Of a stretch of DNA of 64,000 nt, positions 11,523 to 23,900 are shown one piece after another (position 1 is the first letter of the stretch; every line of letters begins with the position of its first letter). Made by a program: the position numbers and the translations under genes. Origin of the DNA: Nepenthes gracilis (taxonomy: Eukaryota; Streptophyta; Magnoliopsida; Caryophyllales; Nepenthaceae); assembly GCA_033239525.1 (NCBI GenBank), contig BSYO01000030.1:13041030-13105029 (forward strand), given 5' to 3'. The notes beneath the pieces are model-generated. The model made no database searches and had not been told where the DNA came from. It saw nothing but the letters and a program-made list of their open reading frames with translations.

Positions 11523-13847
11523 TGTGAGGTTCCATGTTTAAAGGTATAGTAGTTAAGGGGTAATCGTCGTATTGGTATTTAATAATAGACCTATTGAACG
11601 ATGCGGGGACGTGTACCTGGTGAAAAATTAGAAAATAATTAGGAATTCCTTCTGCTAGGGTGCGGGGCCAGCAGCTTGCACCCTCTGGCCGCACGAGCGG
11701 AGCTCGAGTGGAATTTCTAGAACCTCGCCCGCTCGCTGGCCGCTCGAGCTCCACTCGAGCGGGAATTCCAGTATGTCCCCCACCTGATGCTCGCTAGAGC
11801 CGTGCTCGAGCAGTGGCTCGATATAAAGTCACGTCTTGCCTTCTCCTCTTCATTTTCTCACGGTCTTAGGGTTTTTAGAGAGAGAGAGCGGTGATCTTAG
11901 AGAGAGAAAAGGAGAGAACGAGGTCCGGGAGTCCAAATCCGTTCGAGAGCCAGTTATTAAAGTGAAAGCACGCGTCGAGGCAAGTGTTCTCATACCCACT
12001 AACTTTCCTCTTTCATTGATTTTTGTTGATTATTGGGTATTTTCGTCTCGATACTCACCCGTAACTTAGAAAATGTAGTACCCGTGTCTTGAGACCGAGG
12101 ATGATATGGTTTGTTGGTCGATTTGCTCACCGATTCGTCCGGTGGAGCTTCGTAAAACCCTAATCCACGAAATTTTGGGGTTTTTCCATTTTCTGCTCGT
12201 GAATCGTTAAGTTGACTTCAAAATGTGAATCCCCACGTCTCTATTGTATATATATGTTGGCCACGCGAGTGATCTCGCACGTTATGACCCGTTCGCGGTC
12301 TCCAAGTCCTCTAAAGATGCACTGTTACTGTTCATCCGTGATTAAAATGTGAAATTGCACGTTTTGCTCCTATTTAATTGTGATGAGACTCATGTTATGT
12401 GTTGGTGTGAAAGTGTAAGTTTCGAAATGTATAATTGTGTATCGGAAGTATGGGAATGTGCTCCAGAGGCTTTTAAGGTGGTGGTTGTCCACCGGAGGTA
12501 AGGAATTGCAAACTCCTTGCGAACATGAACTAAATTGTTATGAAAACTAATTCCAAAGAAGGAATAAAGTTAAGTAAATAAATGAAGGGAGGCTCACTAA
12601 GTATGTCGTGGTGAACGTGATCTTCCGGATGGAGACATATGATGGGAATGGGATTTCCCAGAGTATGTATGAGTATGCCGAGTAGTGGGTCCTCCATCCC
12701 GAAAAGTTAAACCTTGAAACTGGGACCATGGTTGATAGGGGTGATGTCCTCTAGCTTGCCACGTACGTCATGGTGGGAACCCAAGGAATAGTCTGGCCGC
12801 CCTTGGGGGTGGGTGAAGTTCACGGCATGCTCTAGGACACTACGGTGAAAGAACGAGGTTTGCCCTGGTCCCCGGGGGATATGGGGCGTGTTGGCCTAGT
12901 GTTGCAGGCCTTAAATGTAGCCGTTTGGTTAAAAGTTGCATAGTAGAGATGTAACCAATGGTCGAGTGCAGCAGACCTAAAATGTAGCCGTGGCTTTAGA
13001 ATGTGTAGCGAACACATTCCCTTCCTCGTTCTCTCGCCTCGTTGGTTAGTACGACCTACTGGCTCCAGGGTCCGCAATGATAAATGTTAAAATAAAAATA
13101 AATAAAATGTAACTGACATAAGTAAGTGAATCGGACAATCCCAAGTGTTCTTCTCCCTCTCGCATTCCCTTGCATTGTTCCTGTGTTCTTTTTCGTTCCA
13201 ACTATTATTTACCGTTACCTGCTGTTAGTTAGTGGTGTATGATTTTATTTGTTGGGTTTTATACTCACCATTGCTTTATCTTTTTCAGATGAGAATGCAT
13301 TGATGCCTGAAGAGGCCGAGTAGATCATCGAAGCTTAGTAGATAGCTGACTTGCGTGCAGGGCTCAAGATTTGAACTTAGACTGAGTAGATGTATGACAA
13401 GGATCTTTTTGGGTTTGACTTTTGTAATTGATAAAACTTGTATGGCGATATCTTGTGGTAGTGGATGATGGATGACTTATATATGTATCAGTCCGCTGTA
13501 TATTGTGGTCTTTATATGCTTCCGCAGGTCTTACTTTGTGGTAAGTTCGAGGTTTCTAGTTGGCATCCTTCCTTGCCGATGTCGTCTGGATCACGTTGTC
13601 GGAGCCACATTGGTTGTTGTGGCGTTTAGATCCTGTGTAGTTTTTTCATTGAACTTTATGGATTTTCTTGTGAATTACTTTGGATTATTGTGCAGGGTTG
13701 TATTTCAGGTGTTTATATTTTGGGAATGTCCAATTTACAGACGGAACTCTACCCAATTTTCTATAGAAATTATTATTGTCATTTTATCTGCTTATCCTTA
13801 TCTTTCTGACGGAGGTTATCCGACGGAGAATAATCTGGTTCGTCACA
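11523..13847 (+). mobile_element. Solo LTR (2325 bp) nested in element A
   Basis: It begins TGTGAGGTTCC and ends GGTTCGTCACA, so it has TG...CA termini, and a perfect 5-bp duplication TAAAC flanks it. Removing the LTR and one TAAAC would put the two halves of the host element's RNase H back in one frame: Gly-Glu-Phe on one side and Ile-Glu-Phe-His on the other. This confirms both ends. There is no gag or pol inside. A TATA-like GATATAAAG lies near 11819-11828, followed by an AG-rich leader (11875-11935). Termini ending GTCACA are common in chromovirus-type gypsy LTRs, but the family is inferred. It arose by recombination between the two LTRs of a full element. Confidence 0.93.
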
Positions 13848-13852
13848 TAAAC
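13848..13852. repeat. Target site duplication TAAAC, right copy
   Basis: It is identical to 11518-11522 and directly follows the LTR terminus GTCACA. Confidence 0.9.
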
Positions 13853-14300
13853 TCTCCCAACTCAATGGCCCACTTGAATAGTCATCTTGACATCTCGAGC
13901 TTTTACAATATCGCTCTTAAGCGCTGATCGATCAAGACTATTACCTTGTACACTTAGAAGTAGGGTTTCACCTTCCGAGCAGTATACACAAGTGCCAAAA
14001 CTATCTTCTCCACACGAGGGTACCTAGTTTTTGTGTCAGCCAGAATTTTGCTGATGTAGTACAGAAGCTGCTGCTTGTCGTACTGCTGTCGAATCAACAC
14101 TGAGCTTAAGGCTATGTCAGATACAGCGAGATACCAATATAGTTCCTCACCTGGTTGAGGAGGAGCCAAGAGAGGAGGACTCAAAAGATACTCCTTGAGA
14201 CCTCAGAAGGCCTCATCGCAGTCATTTGTCCACTTGAAGCCGTTAGTCTTAGTCCCTCTCAAGACTTTGAAAAACAGCAAATACGTTTCGGCTGATTTGG
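13853..14300 (-). pseudogene. RNase H (first) of element A, N-terminal part
   Basis: On the minus strand the frame at 13954-14184 contains ELYWYLAVSDIALSSVLIRQ and the YYISKILADTKTRYP block, the standard pattern of the gypsy RT-linked RNase H. After a stop, the weaker continuation KWAIELGEF runs to 13853, where the solo LTR interrupts it. The rest resumes at 11517 with IEFHSR and VDFIVETATP. Confidence 0.85.
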
Positions 14301-15140
14301 CCAAGAAGCGAGAGAAAGTTGCTATTCTTCCAGTTAGCTTTTAGACCTCCTTTACAATCCGAAGGGACTTCATATCAAGGATGGCCTTGATTTTCTCCGG
14401 ATTTGCCTCAATCCCTTGGCATGAAATACTGTATCCCAAGAACTTTTCAGAAGCCATTCCAAATATGTACTTTGCTGGGTTGAGTTTTATCTAGTGCGCT
14501 CTAAGCACATTGAAGGTCTTCTCCAAATCTTGGATGTGGTGGTCAATCACCTTAATCTTGACATGCATATCATTCACATAAACCTCACATTCCTCCCGAT
14601 TTGGGCCTCAAATATTTTATTGACAAGCCGCTGGTAGGTGGCACATCCATTCTTCAGTCCGAAGAATATAACTTTGTAATAGTATATCCCTTGATCTGTC
14701 ATAAATGATGTGTACTCTCCGTCTTCTGGGCTCATTTATATTTGATTGTAGTCTGAGTACGCTTCCATGAAATTTAAGAGTCCATATCCAGATATCGAGT
14801 CTACAAGCAGATCGATTCTGGGCAGTGAAAAACTGTCTTTCGAATATACCTTGTTGACATCTGTAAAGTCAATGCACATCCTCCATTTTCTATTACTTTT
14901 CTTGACCATGATCACATTTGACAGCCGATCTAGGTATTGTACCTCCCGAATGAATCCAACGTCGAGAAACGTTTTTACCTTTTCATGAATAGCCACCAGT
15001 TTCTTAGCTAAGTAATTTCTTCGCTTTTGTCGAACGGGTTTGTGATGGGGATCCAGGTCTAATTTATGGATCATAATTTCAGTTAGCATCCCCGGCATGT
15101 CATTAGTTACCCAAGCAAAAACATCCAAAATTTTTCGAAG
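14301..15140 (-). pseudogene. Reverse transcriptase of element A
   Basis: The frame 14736-15128 begins DVFAW and runs through PVRQKRRNYLAKK, FIREVQYLDRLSNVIMVKKS, WRMCIDFTDVNKVYSKD and DLLVDSISGYGLLNFMEAY, the fingers and palm of gypsy RTs. The Gln of REVQYL is intact here but is a TAG stop at the homologous place in both B and C. The complement of the YVNDM-like segment lies near 14570-14590, where Asn replaces the first Asp of YVDDM. Frameshifts follow. It would copy element RNA into DNA. Confidence 0.88.
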
Positions 15141-15299
15141 AAAACTAATAAGTTGGTCTCAAAAGGATTGAGGTAGAGAGCTTCCTATCTGAACGAATTT
15201 TTTAGGAACGCTGGGATCCAATTGGATTCAGTCTGTTGGTTTTCCAGATTGAGCTTGTTGCAATATTATTTCAACTCATAGATCAAGGTCTTCCATAGG

Positions 15300-15790
15300 T
15301 TAGGGAAGAGTTGCCTGTGTGACTTGTAACATATAACATGTCCGTCCAGCTGCTTGGTCTCCGAGAACCTCCCTAATTTCAAATGGTGTCGAGAATTTTA
15401 TTTTCAGGTGTGGGATGAAAATGACAGCACTGAAAGCAGTCAGGTAAGGACATTTGAGGATAACATTATAGACTGATGGAAGGTCTACTACCAAGAAGGT
15501 GAGAGTCTTGGATGCAATCATCGAATAAGTCCCTAGAGTGACTTCGAGTTGGATGACCCCTTGAACTAGTATTGGCTCATTGTCTAACCCATAGAGAGGT
15601 CCCTCAATCGCTTTCAGCTGACTCTTCTTAAGTCCCAATTTAAAATGTATATCAAGATAAAGTAAACTCTGCGAGCTTTCATTATCAATAAGTACTCATT
15701 TTATCTGGTAATTGATGGCTCCGTAAGAAACAAGTGTAGTTACAATCAAAGGGTCAGAATGTGGAGAAATTATATGAGTCATATCTTCAT
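15300..15790 (-). pseudogene. Protease region of element A
   Basis: On the minus strand, ISPHSDPLIVTTLVSYGAI is followed by a stop and then Val-Leu-Ile-Asp-Asn-Glu-Ser-Ser (15678-15686 encodes DNE). Next come GLKKSQLKAIEGPLYGLDNE, TLTFLVVDLPSVYNVILKCP and FIPHLKIKFSTPF. Order and content match retropepsin of Tat elements. The residue after Asp-Asn is Glu where Asp-x-Gly-Ser is normal, as in B and C. Confidence 0.8.
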
Positions 15791-16145
15791 TATTAAAACT
15801 AATGACTTCATCCCTAGTTCCTACCCTTAGCTTCTTGGCTGCAGAGTTCTCCCTGATGTCTTCTCTGGTCAGGCGAGTTGATATCATATTCATAACTTTT
15901 GCGGCCACTCTGTTCCTCGGTGGGTCAGCCTCACTGTCATCTGCTGTTTTAGAAGCCTGTCCGGGTCTTTGTAGGAAGCGGTTAAGGTGCCCTCTCGTAA
16001 TCAGCTCCTCGATTTCTTTTTGCAGCGTTCGACAGTCTTCTGTACTGTGACCTCCACAGCGATGGTAGTGGCAATATTTTGACTGATCACCACCATCTGG
16101 ATCCTTTAGTGCTTTGGGCCATTTCAAAAATTTTTCCCGACCCCT

Positions 16146-16627
16146 TTAAAATGCCACTGTTACTGTTCATCCGAGACGAAATGAAAAAATTGCATGCTTC
16201 TACCTTCATATTATGTTGAATTGGCCTTAAAATATGAATCACCACGTCCAAATTATACATATGTATCAACCAGACGTCTGATCTCACAAGTATCGACCCT
16301 TTTGCAACATCCGAATGCTCTAAAATACCCCCTAATACTATTCATCCGAGTTTGAATGGAACATTTACATGCTTTGCCCCATTTAATGGTTATGAAAATT
16401 ATGTCTAATTGTTTAAATGTAAATGTAAGTTTCGGAATATATATTTGTGCTCCGTTCACAAGGAAATGCATTTTGGAGGACCCCAAAGTGTAAATTTGTA
16501 TGCTCTACCTCTATTTAATTTTGATGAAACATATGATTAAATGTTTATGTTAAATTGTAAGTTCCGAAAATGTGTATTTGTAAACCGGAAGCAAGAGAAT
16601 GCATCTTGGAGGCTTCTAGATGATATT
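16146..16627 (+). mobile_element. 482-bp insertion in gag, related to the solo LTR interior
   Basis: Gag reading on both sides (ILMQI, then EKFLKWPKAL) shows it is an insertion. Its start, CCACTGTTACTGTTCATCCG, matches GCACTGTTACTGTTCATCCG in the solo LTR near 12318, and AATATGAATCACCACGTC matches AATGTGAATCCCCACGTC near 12220. Internal blocks are repeated two to three times (TTCATCCGA at about 16165 and 16341; GTAAGTTYCG at about 16424 and 16558). It lacks TG...CA ends. Flanks share only CCT, perhaps a decayed 5-bp duplication. Confidence 0.65.
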
Positions 16628-17665
16628 CCTAAATCTGCATTAGAATGTTAGTATGTGTGTTCTTCAAGGGAGTCATGTTCATAAGCCTAAGCTCCCTCCA
16701 AATGATTTGCTCGAACTTGTACTACTTCTTCTGCCTTTGGTGACCCTGATGGTCTCCATTTTTCCTCTTTCCTTCCACCTCCCTCGGGTGGAAGTTCTCA
16801 TCCCTTTTTGACTTCTTGGTATCATTAGCTTCTTCGTTCACTACGCATGCACATCCCGCGGTCTAGACCTCTGCAAAGGTTTAGGGTTCTTTGTGGATGA
16901 GGTGTTTGAAGAAAGTTTCTCCCCCCAACGTAGATAAGAAAGCGTTAAAGTTTATGCCATTTGTCAGCTCGGCAATCTACCTAGCCTCTGTTATGAATCA
17001 GGACAACAATCCTCTCAAACTCTCCCTGGCTCCTTGCTTCACGCGAGTAGGGTGCGAGTGTTGCTTCTCCATTTTCCTACTAGACGCACATTGGGAGAGA
17101 AAATTGTCTGCCAGCTTGCTGAATAACTAAATGGAATTTATTGGCAGTCTGTAGAATCAAATCTTTGCGTCTCCCCTAAGTGTCAATGGAAAGTATTGAC
17201 ACATCGTCATCTCATCTAAATCCTGGAGGCTCAGATGCTCACGAAAGTGAACCAGATTATCCATTGGATTAACAGTTCTATCGTAAACGTTGAGATTTGG
17301 CATTTTAAACTTTGGGGGGAGTTGCCTCGTTCTGATCTCCATTATAAATGAAGACCTGAGTAGGTCAGCAACTCCTCCTCCATTGTTATCACTAAAGACT
17401 CATTACCAGATCTTTTCGAGCTTCTCCTCCATTTGGGGTAGAGTCTTCATCTTCTTCTCATTGAGGTAATTCCTCAACTCGTAAAGGTCCTGAGCAGCTT
17501 GCGACTCTGGAAGGCTTCTAGCCCTCGGAGGGATCTTGTCACGAGGGGACACCTCCTGAATGGCGTGCTCTTAGTTTTACGTGAATATCGACGATTTCGC
17601 TTCTCTACGATTTCCTCCTAGATCCGAGGACCCAAGTGACCTTCAAGTCATGACGGGACTTTACT

Positions 17666-17735
17666 GCTCGAGGCAACTTGGATCCCAGGATCCTTGTGCT
17701 GCTCGAGGCAACTTGGATCCCAGGATCCTCGTGCT
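17666..17735. repeat. 35-bp tandem duplication in gag of element A
   Basis: GCTCGAGGCAACTTGGATCC starts at 17666 and again at 17701; the two 35-bp copies differ at one base (CCTTGTG/CCTCGTG). As 35 is not a multiple of three, it shifts the gag frame. Confidence 0.9.
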
Positions 17736-18043
17736 GATTAACTTGCTTGGTGGGATTCTTCTTTCCCTCTCCTTTCTTCTGGGACATGGCGGTCTAAAAG
17801 GCCTTGGATGGCACCCCTTTTGGCCGCTCATTAATTTTCGAACAAAGGGTCTGGACGGCTTTAGAAATGTCATTCATTCTTATCACCAATACTTAGATAT
17901 ACGGATCAGGATGATCATCTATCCTAACGCCCGCAACAGCTATTGTCTCATGAAGTAGCTTCTCTGATCGGGGCACTGGTTTGTGTTCTTATGTTTACCA
18001 TATTTCAGTTTTTTGAAAAATGTGGTAACTTGACTTTTAGTTA

Positions 18044-18063
18044 GTTCCCACAGACGGCACCAA
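18044..18063 (-). other. Primer binding site of element A
   Basis: The complement reads TTGGTGCCGTCTGTGGGAAC, starting right after the 5' LTR end GCAACA. The same site occurs in B (TTGGCACCGTCTGTGGGAA) and, decayed, in C. It differs from the tRNA-Met type TGGTATCAGAGC; I did not determine the tRNA. Confidence 0.85.
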
Positions 18064-18856
18064 TGTTGCATCCTCGGATCCTATTCGTTGTACAAATGGA
18101 GATCCAAACGAGTCATCTAATCTTTCCACCGTATAAACAAATTTGAACTTATACAACACAAAGTACTTGGATGGTCCTCTTTAGTTAGATGAAGTGATTT
18201 TAAAAATACAGGTGTGAATTTTAGAGAGAGAAAAAAAGCAGCAGTACGCAGTATTTTTATGTGGAAAACTCTCTCTTGAATGAGAGGAAAAAATTACGGG
18301 ACTCTTGGTCCATGAATGATTTCACTATGACGATTTTAGTTATAAGTAGCTTAAGTTTACAGAGAGTGAGAACAGAGAATAAAATGGCGTCCTGCTTTTG
18401 CTTTTCTTCTTGCGTGCATTGTTGCGTCCCTCCCATCTTGGATTTTGGTTTGTGTATATATACTTGATGGCTTCCACCTACCCAACAAGGAACTTGTGTG
18501 TGTGAAAATGTTTGTCACTAACTCTATAAAACCCACTGTGTCATCCTATAAAACCTATCAATTCTGAAAGTCAACTGCTCTTCTTAGGGTGTACTTTTTA
18601 CAAAAACTGCTATCTTTTTTGAGAGGTCATCTTCATTTCTTCTTTACAGTCTAATAGAATCAGTCACTAATTTTTGGCACGCTGACTTTACAAGTTTAGT
18701 AGAGTCATCGTCCGTTACTATGAGTCCTTGGACCTTAATAGATTCCATGGCCATTATGCCCCTCCGGCCGAACCGACCATCGTGACCTTCGTGCCACAAG
18801 GGCCCAATTTATACAAACGGGTCTTTTAATTGGGTTTTGAGTATCAGAACCCACCA
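18064..18856 (-). repeat. 5' LTR of element A
   Basis: It runs from TGTTGCATCC to CCCACCA on the plus strand and aligns with 6564-7363 over its full length with many substitutions, which points to an old insertion. It would drive transcription leftward. A GTATATATA stretch near 18450-18465 is shared with the other LTR. Confidence 0.88.
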
Positions 18857-20426
18857 ACAACCTTGATCTTTTACTTACTAAACATACCCTAAATTTTACT
18901 ATTGAAATTATTATGATTTTAGATTTACAAAAAGATTAAATCTAACTTTAGTTACATAAATTTAATGCAAAATTATGAACAAAATATACATGATAAATAT
19001 ATTTTGCTTATCCATAAATTACCCTCGTGATAAATGAAAGTGTAGTTCACTAATCTTAAGATTGATGAGGCAATTTTAGTCCTTTTCAAACAAATTAAGT
19101 GACAAACCCTAATAGTTACCGGTGGAATCCGGGGGCTGCAAACCCCTAATGCGAACTGATATCCAACCTCCATATATTTTATATATTGTAATTTATATGT
19201 TGTCTTATCATTAAAATACAATAACTTTATATGACTATTAATTTATTGTAAATTATTCTCTTTAAAATTATATTACTTGATATAAGTAGCTGAATAAATT
19301 ATCCTCTTATAAATTCATTGCTTGATATTTTTAAGACCTTGAAAATTATTATTTATACCTCATTATTTTACTGGCGAAACTAAATCATATTACTAATAAT
19401 TAATGGGCCGTCATTATTAAAATAATATATTATTAGCAAACATAATTAAACTCATTAATAATTAAATAATATGGATAGGGCCATGACTAAAATTAAATAT
19501 TACTTTATTATTTGACAATTTCACAATTAAATTTTACATTAACCTATTAACACAATGAGATAATACAATTTCAAATTTGAATAGTTGGGTTCTTATAAAA
19601 AAATATATCAAGTAATATTTTCTTTAAAATTTACTAATTAGCTAAATGAGTTTATTTAATCAAAATTATTTGACTTATTAAAAAGAACTCAAATTAAATT
19701 GAATAAACAATTCAAGTCGACAAGTAAATTGGTTGTGACATTTTTTTAATATATGTTCAAAGATTGACATTTTCTATTTTGAATACACCCAAAATTCAAG
19801 TTTTATTGCCTAATGTCCATTTATTATTTTTCATCACTAAATTTCAATAACTCGATTATATTTATTTTATTTTATTGAAATAATATAAAATAAATTTTAT
19901 CAAAAATATTAAACTGTTAAAATATTTATATTATAAAAAATAAACAAAAATAAAAATATTGTTTTCTTTAAAATTTTTAAACAATAAATCCCAACCATTG
20001 ATATTTGATCGAAGGGTTAAAAGTCGCAGATGAAAAGGCCCCCACCGAATCTCTTATAAACGACGCTAATGTTACCTATTTAGTCCTCATTTGACCCTGC
20101 TCTTTTTTTTTTTTTTAATTAAAAAGAAAAAGGAAAAATCGAGTTTACCTGTAACCCGCCGGTCACGCTAATTTGCGATCCCATGTCATACTGTCAGGGG
20201 CATTAGAATTGCCGACATAATAGTCGGGGCAGGATTGTAATTGCACCCTCTGCCAGATCGAATCTTAAATTTTCGCGGTGCAATCCTGAAAACGCTTTCA
20301 ATTAATAAAAAGCAATTCTCAGCAAACAAAAAAAAAAGGAAAAATAAATGAGGAAAGCTAAAAATTGAAAATCGAATACACCCAAAAACACAGAGAAAAA
20401 GCAAAAGAGGAAGGATAATTAATTTG
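18857..20426. other. AT-rich intergenic region upstream of the DUF789 gene
   Basis: No gene or bounded repeat was recognised between 18857 and about 20000. From about 20100 the sequence is less AT-rich and contains T and A runs; it is the likely promoter of the gene that starts near 20430. CT-rich sequence beginning at about 20430 (TCTCTCTCTCTC near 20488) looks like a 5' UTR. Confidence 0.5.
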
Positions 20427-20964
20427 TTTCCTTCTCCGCTCGTCCATGCTCATCCTGTCTGTTCATCACTCTGCCTCTTCACATCTCTCTCTCTCTCTTT
20501 CTTTTCTCTTATTTTCTCCCTCGATTCATCGCGTACGATTTCCAACTCTCATTTCTCTCTATCTTTCGTGTGGTAAGCGTCTCTCTTCTCGCTCTCTATT
20601 ATTACATTTGGCGTTCTCGTCACCTTAATTGGATTCTCTGTGAATCCAATTGTTTGGCTTCATAATCTGTCTCCAATTAGATCAAATATTCAACATTTTT
20701 TTTATCTCCTCCAATTCTAGGTTTTCTTTTTTTTTAATAAGATTGCTTTTTATCGGATTATAAATTGTTGAGTTTATAATCCGATCCTCTGATCATTTTG
20801 GTTTCGTGCTTACTCGATTCTGCTTGGTTTGTCATTTCGGAAGTTGGAGTCAATTTTGGGGGTGTTCGTTGATCAATTTAGGATTTACTGGACAGGATTG
20901 TGTATTAGTTCTTTCTCTTTCTTTGATTGATTTCGGTGTTAGTGGGACAATACTGGGGGCTGGT

Positions 20965-23900
20965 ATGGAGCTTAATCGGAGTCGTAGTGGCGAGAATTTA
21001 TTTTACGTTCCTGCTGGAGCCCGGAGAAATTATCAGAATCAGAGAAGCCATCAACTTCAGAGAGCTCAGAGTGATGTCACTTCGGCGCAATCTAAGAACA
21101 AGCATGTCGTTTCAGGGAGTAGGGAACCGGAGGAGACGCCGAGACCAGCAGCCATGCCGACTTTTGAAGTGGCGGCGGCTCCGTTGAGCAATGTGGAACG
21201 GTTTTTGGAGTCAATCATTCCGTCAGTTCCTGCTCAGTATCTCCCCAAGGTTCAAAGTGTCTCGATGACCAAATTAGTTCATTCTTTATATTCATGTGAT
21301 TGATTTGTTTAATTTTTCAGCAATAATGCCAGTTTAATATGATTGTGTTTTAATCGGAAATTGGGTCAGACGACCAAGGGGAGCTGGAGGACTTGCGACG
21401 TGGAGTTTCAGCCATGCTTTGTGCTAGGTGATTTATGGGAGTCATTTAAGGTTTGGAGTGTTTATGGTGCAGGAGTGCCTGTGGTATTGAACGGCACTGA
21501 TTCTGTTGTCCAATACTATGTGCCTTACTTATCTGGAATCCAGATTTACGTTGATCCGTCAAAATCTCCTCTGAAGTCAAGGTATTACTGCAGCATTCTG
21601 GTTCGACTGTGGTGGATTCTATTTTTATTTCTTGGGACATCAGCTGTGAAATTGGTTGTTCGAAATTCGGTTTTGATTGTATCTACTATTTGTAGGGATG
21701 CTCCTTTTTTTCTGTGAACACGAAGAATTATTGGCGGAGTTTTTCTATTAGAATCGTAATTGCAATAACCCATAATATACATCAGCGAGCGTTCTTTTCA
21801 TAAAACTTGTGTCGTTGATCCTTGCATCTAATACTTAATAATGTTTAACTCTTTAAGGTAAGCATGATAATGTTTCATAAATATGCTGGAGTTGAAGCTT
21901 TTTTGACATATTAGACTATTACTAGAATGTAATTCATAGACAGCATCATTGAAAGGTTGAAACTAGTTTTGATTTTACTTATATGTTTGTAGCAATGTTG
22001 TTGTACTTGTGTTGAAATTGCTGAGAAACTTGTCATATTGCGACTTTGATGCATTTTGGTATCTAAACTGATACGTCTGATGACTGCTTATGAACATTCC
22101 ATTTCATATGTTTAAAATTATCCGTTTTTTCAGTGGATTATTTTGATATTTGGATGCATATTGTTAATTGCATTTTGTTAATTTTGAGATGCAACACCAT
22201 CTTTCCCTTGTATCAATGCGATGAATATCTTATAAGCTTCAATTGCCACTAATAGTTGCATGCATTCTGAAATGATAATATATTTTCATCTGAGGTGTGG
22301 ATATGAAAACCTCAACGTACTATTAATTTATCATTTTGACAGCATCCCAAAATAGTTTTCAAGTCTAATTACAGTAAATAATTATGTTTCTATAACAAAA
22401 ATAAGCTTATGTTTTAGGTTGACTAAATAAGAATAAAGGAATGGATATATCAGTTGTGTAGTATTGAAGCAACATATTTCCTTTTTTCTTTTGATAGGCT
22501 AGTGGAGGCATGGTAACGGAAATATGAACTGGGGTCATTGGCCTGGAACCAATAAGCTACCAATGGTGTATTGAACGACATATAATGAATTTCCTTCCAA
22601 TTTGATGCAGCTGTTTTTACATATGTTGAATGAGAATGAATTCTATTGTGTAATCGAGGGATTGGGACAACATAGAATGGGAAGTCCCATAGGTTTTCTT
22701 TTCCGGTAAGGATGGATTTCAAATAATATATAATGTAATAAGCACAGTGATTAAAAGATTGTTAATGAATGACATGCTATTACAATGAAATATTTTCCAG
22801 CAAAGACCACATATTTGCAAGGAGCTTAACCTATAGACATGTTATGAATATAGATATCTATGAATTAATGTTTAATCCCACCATCAATCTACAACTCTCC
22901 ATCTAAAGTTGGTCCATGGAGATTGGAAGTATTCTGATCTGTGGAGGAAGAATATTCTTTTGTTCTTTGTTTTTTTGGTTGGTTGGTTGTGAGGGGGAGG
23001 AGGCAATGAACTCTCCCTTACAACATGTAATGAAATTCTTTTCGACAAGCACTAGCGATCGGTTGAGAAAATCTAATTGATTCCGCTGTATAAATCGACA
23101 AATTTATTTATTAAAATTTCGGTGGTGACAGCATGAATTGGATGATGACCGGCACTTGTAATAATGTGTCCCCTTCTATTTTTCATGACAATATTTTGTA
23201 CGAGTATTAAGTGGGAGTACAATTATGTGGTGAAAGTGAAACAGTTGCTAACGGCTACTTTTAATCAATGGAGCTAAAATTTTGGAAATATGTGTGGGTT
23301 TGGATTTGATACTCTAATAGCATGCTGAAAGTTGATATTGAGGAGAATGATAGGAGAAGTCAATTAGAGAAAGCAGAAGAGTTTCCCATTACTTGTGAGT
23401 CCTCCACTTCTTTTCGCACCCTTATTCTTGACATATATCATGTAAGGAATTAATAGTTGCAAGAGACCAAGGTTTTTAAACATGGTCTATGGTACTTGGC
23501 ATGGATGAAAATATTGGTCTCTATATCTGTAATCAATCGCAGGTTATCATTATCGAATATTATGTATCAATATCAAATATTTGGGTAGCAAAGTTTTTCC
23601 TTAAATTGTAACCCGACAAAAAAAAAAAAATACCGACTAATGTATCGATCTTTTGATTGATATATCTGTTGATGTATCGCAATATGCCACCAATGTGGCT
23701 ATATATTGAGATTTCCTTTGGTATCAAGAAATATGAGTATTGAAGGGCTCGATACTGTTATATATCTGCCGATATTTTATTCCCTAGTATTTAGACCTGA
23801 ATTAGTTGTGACATATTATTTGGTGGTTCTATATTAAGTTGATGAAGGGATAAAAATGCCTATGCTGATTTCGCAATACTAAACTCACATTCATGTGGGA

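Larger units (their letters stand above)
15791..18001 (-). pseudogene. gag of element A, interrupted
   Basis: A start MVN is at 18001-17999 (shared with B and C), and a stop follows within 20 codons. The capsid-like core at 17157-17342 reads KFKMPNLNVYDRTVNPMDN and CQYFPLTLRGDAKI. Near 15990-16075 is a CCHC-like knuckle (YCHYHRCGGHSTEDC), an RNA-binding motif. A 482-bp foreign fragment at 16146-16627 splits the frame just before KFLKWPKAL, and a 35-bp tandem duplication lies at 17666-17735. Gag forms the particle that houses reverse transcription. Confidence 0.82.
6564..18856 (-). mobile_element. Element A: Ty3/gypsy LTR retrotransposon, Tat-type, minus strand
   Basis: Two related LTRs (6564-7363 and 18064-18856) bound an internal region carrying, on the minus strand, PBS, gag, protease, RT, RNase H, a second RNase H and integrase, followed by a tandem-repeat spacer, an ORF on the opposite strand and a polypurine tract. 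The double RNase H and the extra ORF between pol and the 3' LTR are traits of the plant Tat lineage. Total span is 12.3 kb, of which 2325 bp is a nested solo LTR and about 480 bp a fragment in gag. Flanks ACAAAC and ACAACC are only a near match for a target duplication. All coding parts are broken by stops or frameshifts, so it is not autonomous. Confidence 0.92.

Noticed and set aside
6558..18862. Target duplication of element A (ACAAAC/ACAACC)
   Set aside because: Only five of six bases match and the five adjacent bases agree at three positions; I recorded it as imperfect rather than claiming it.
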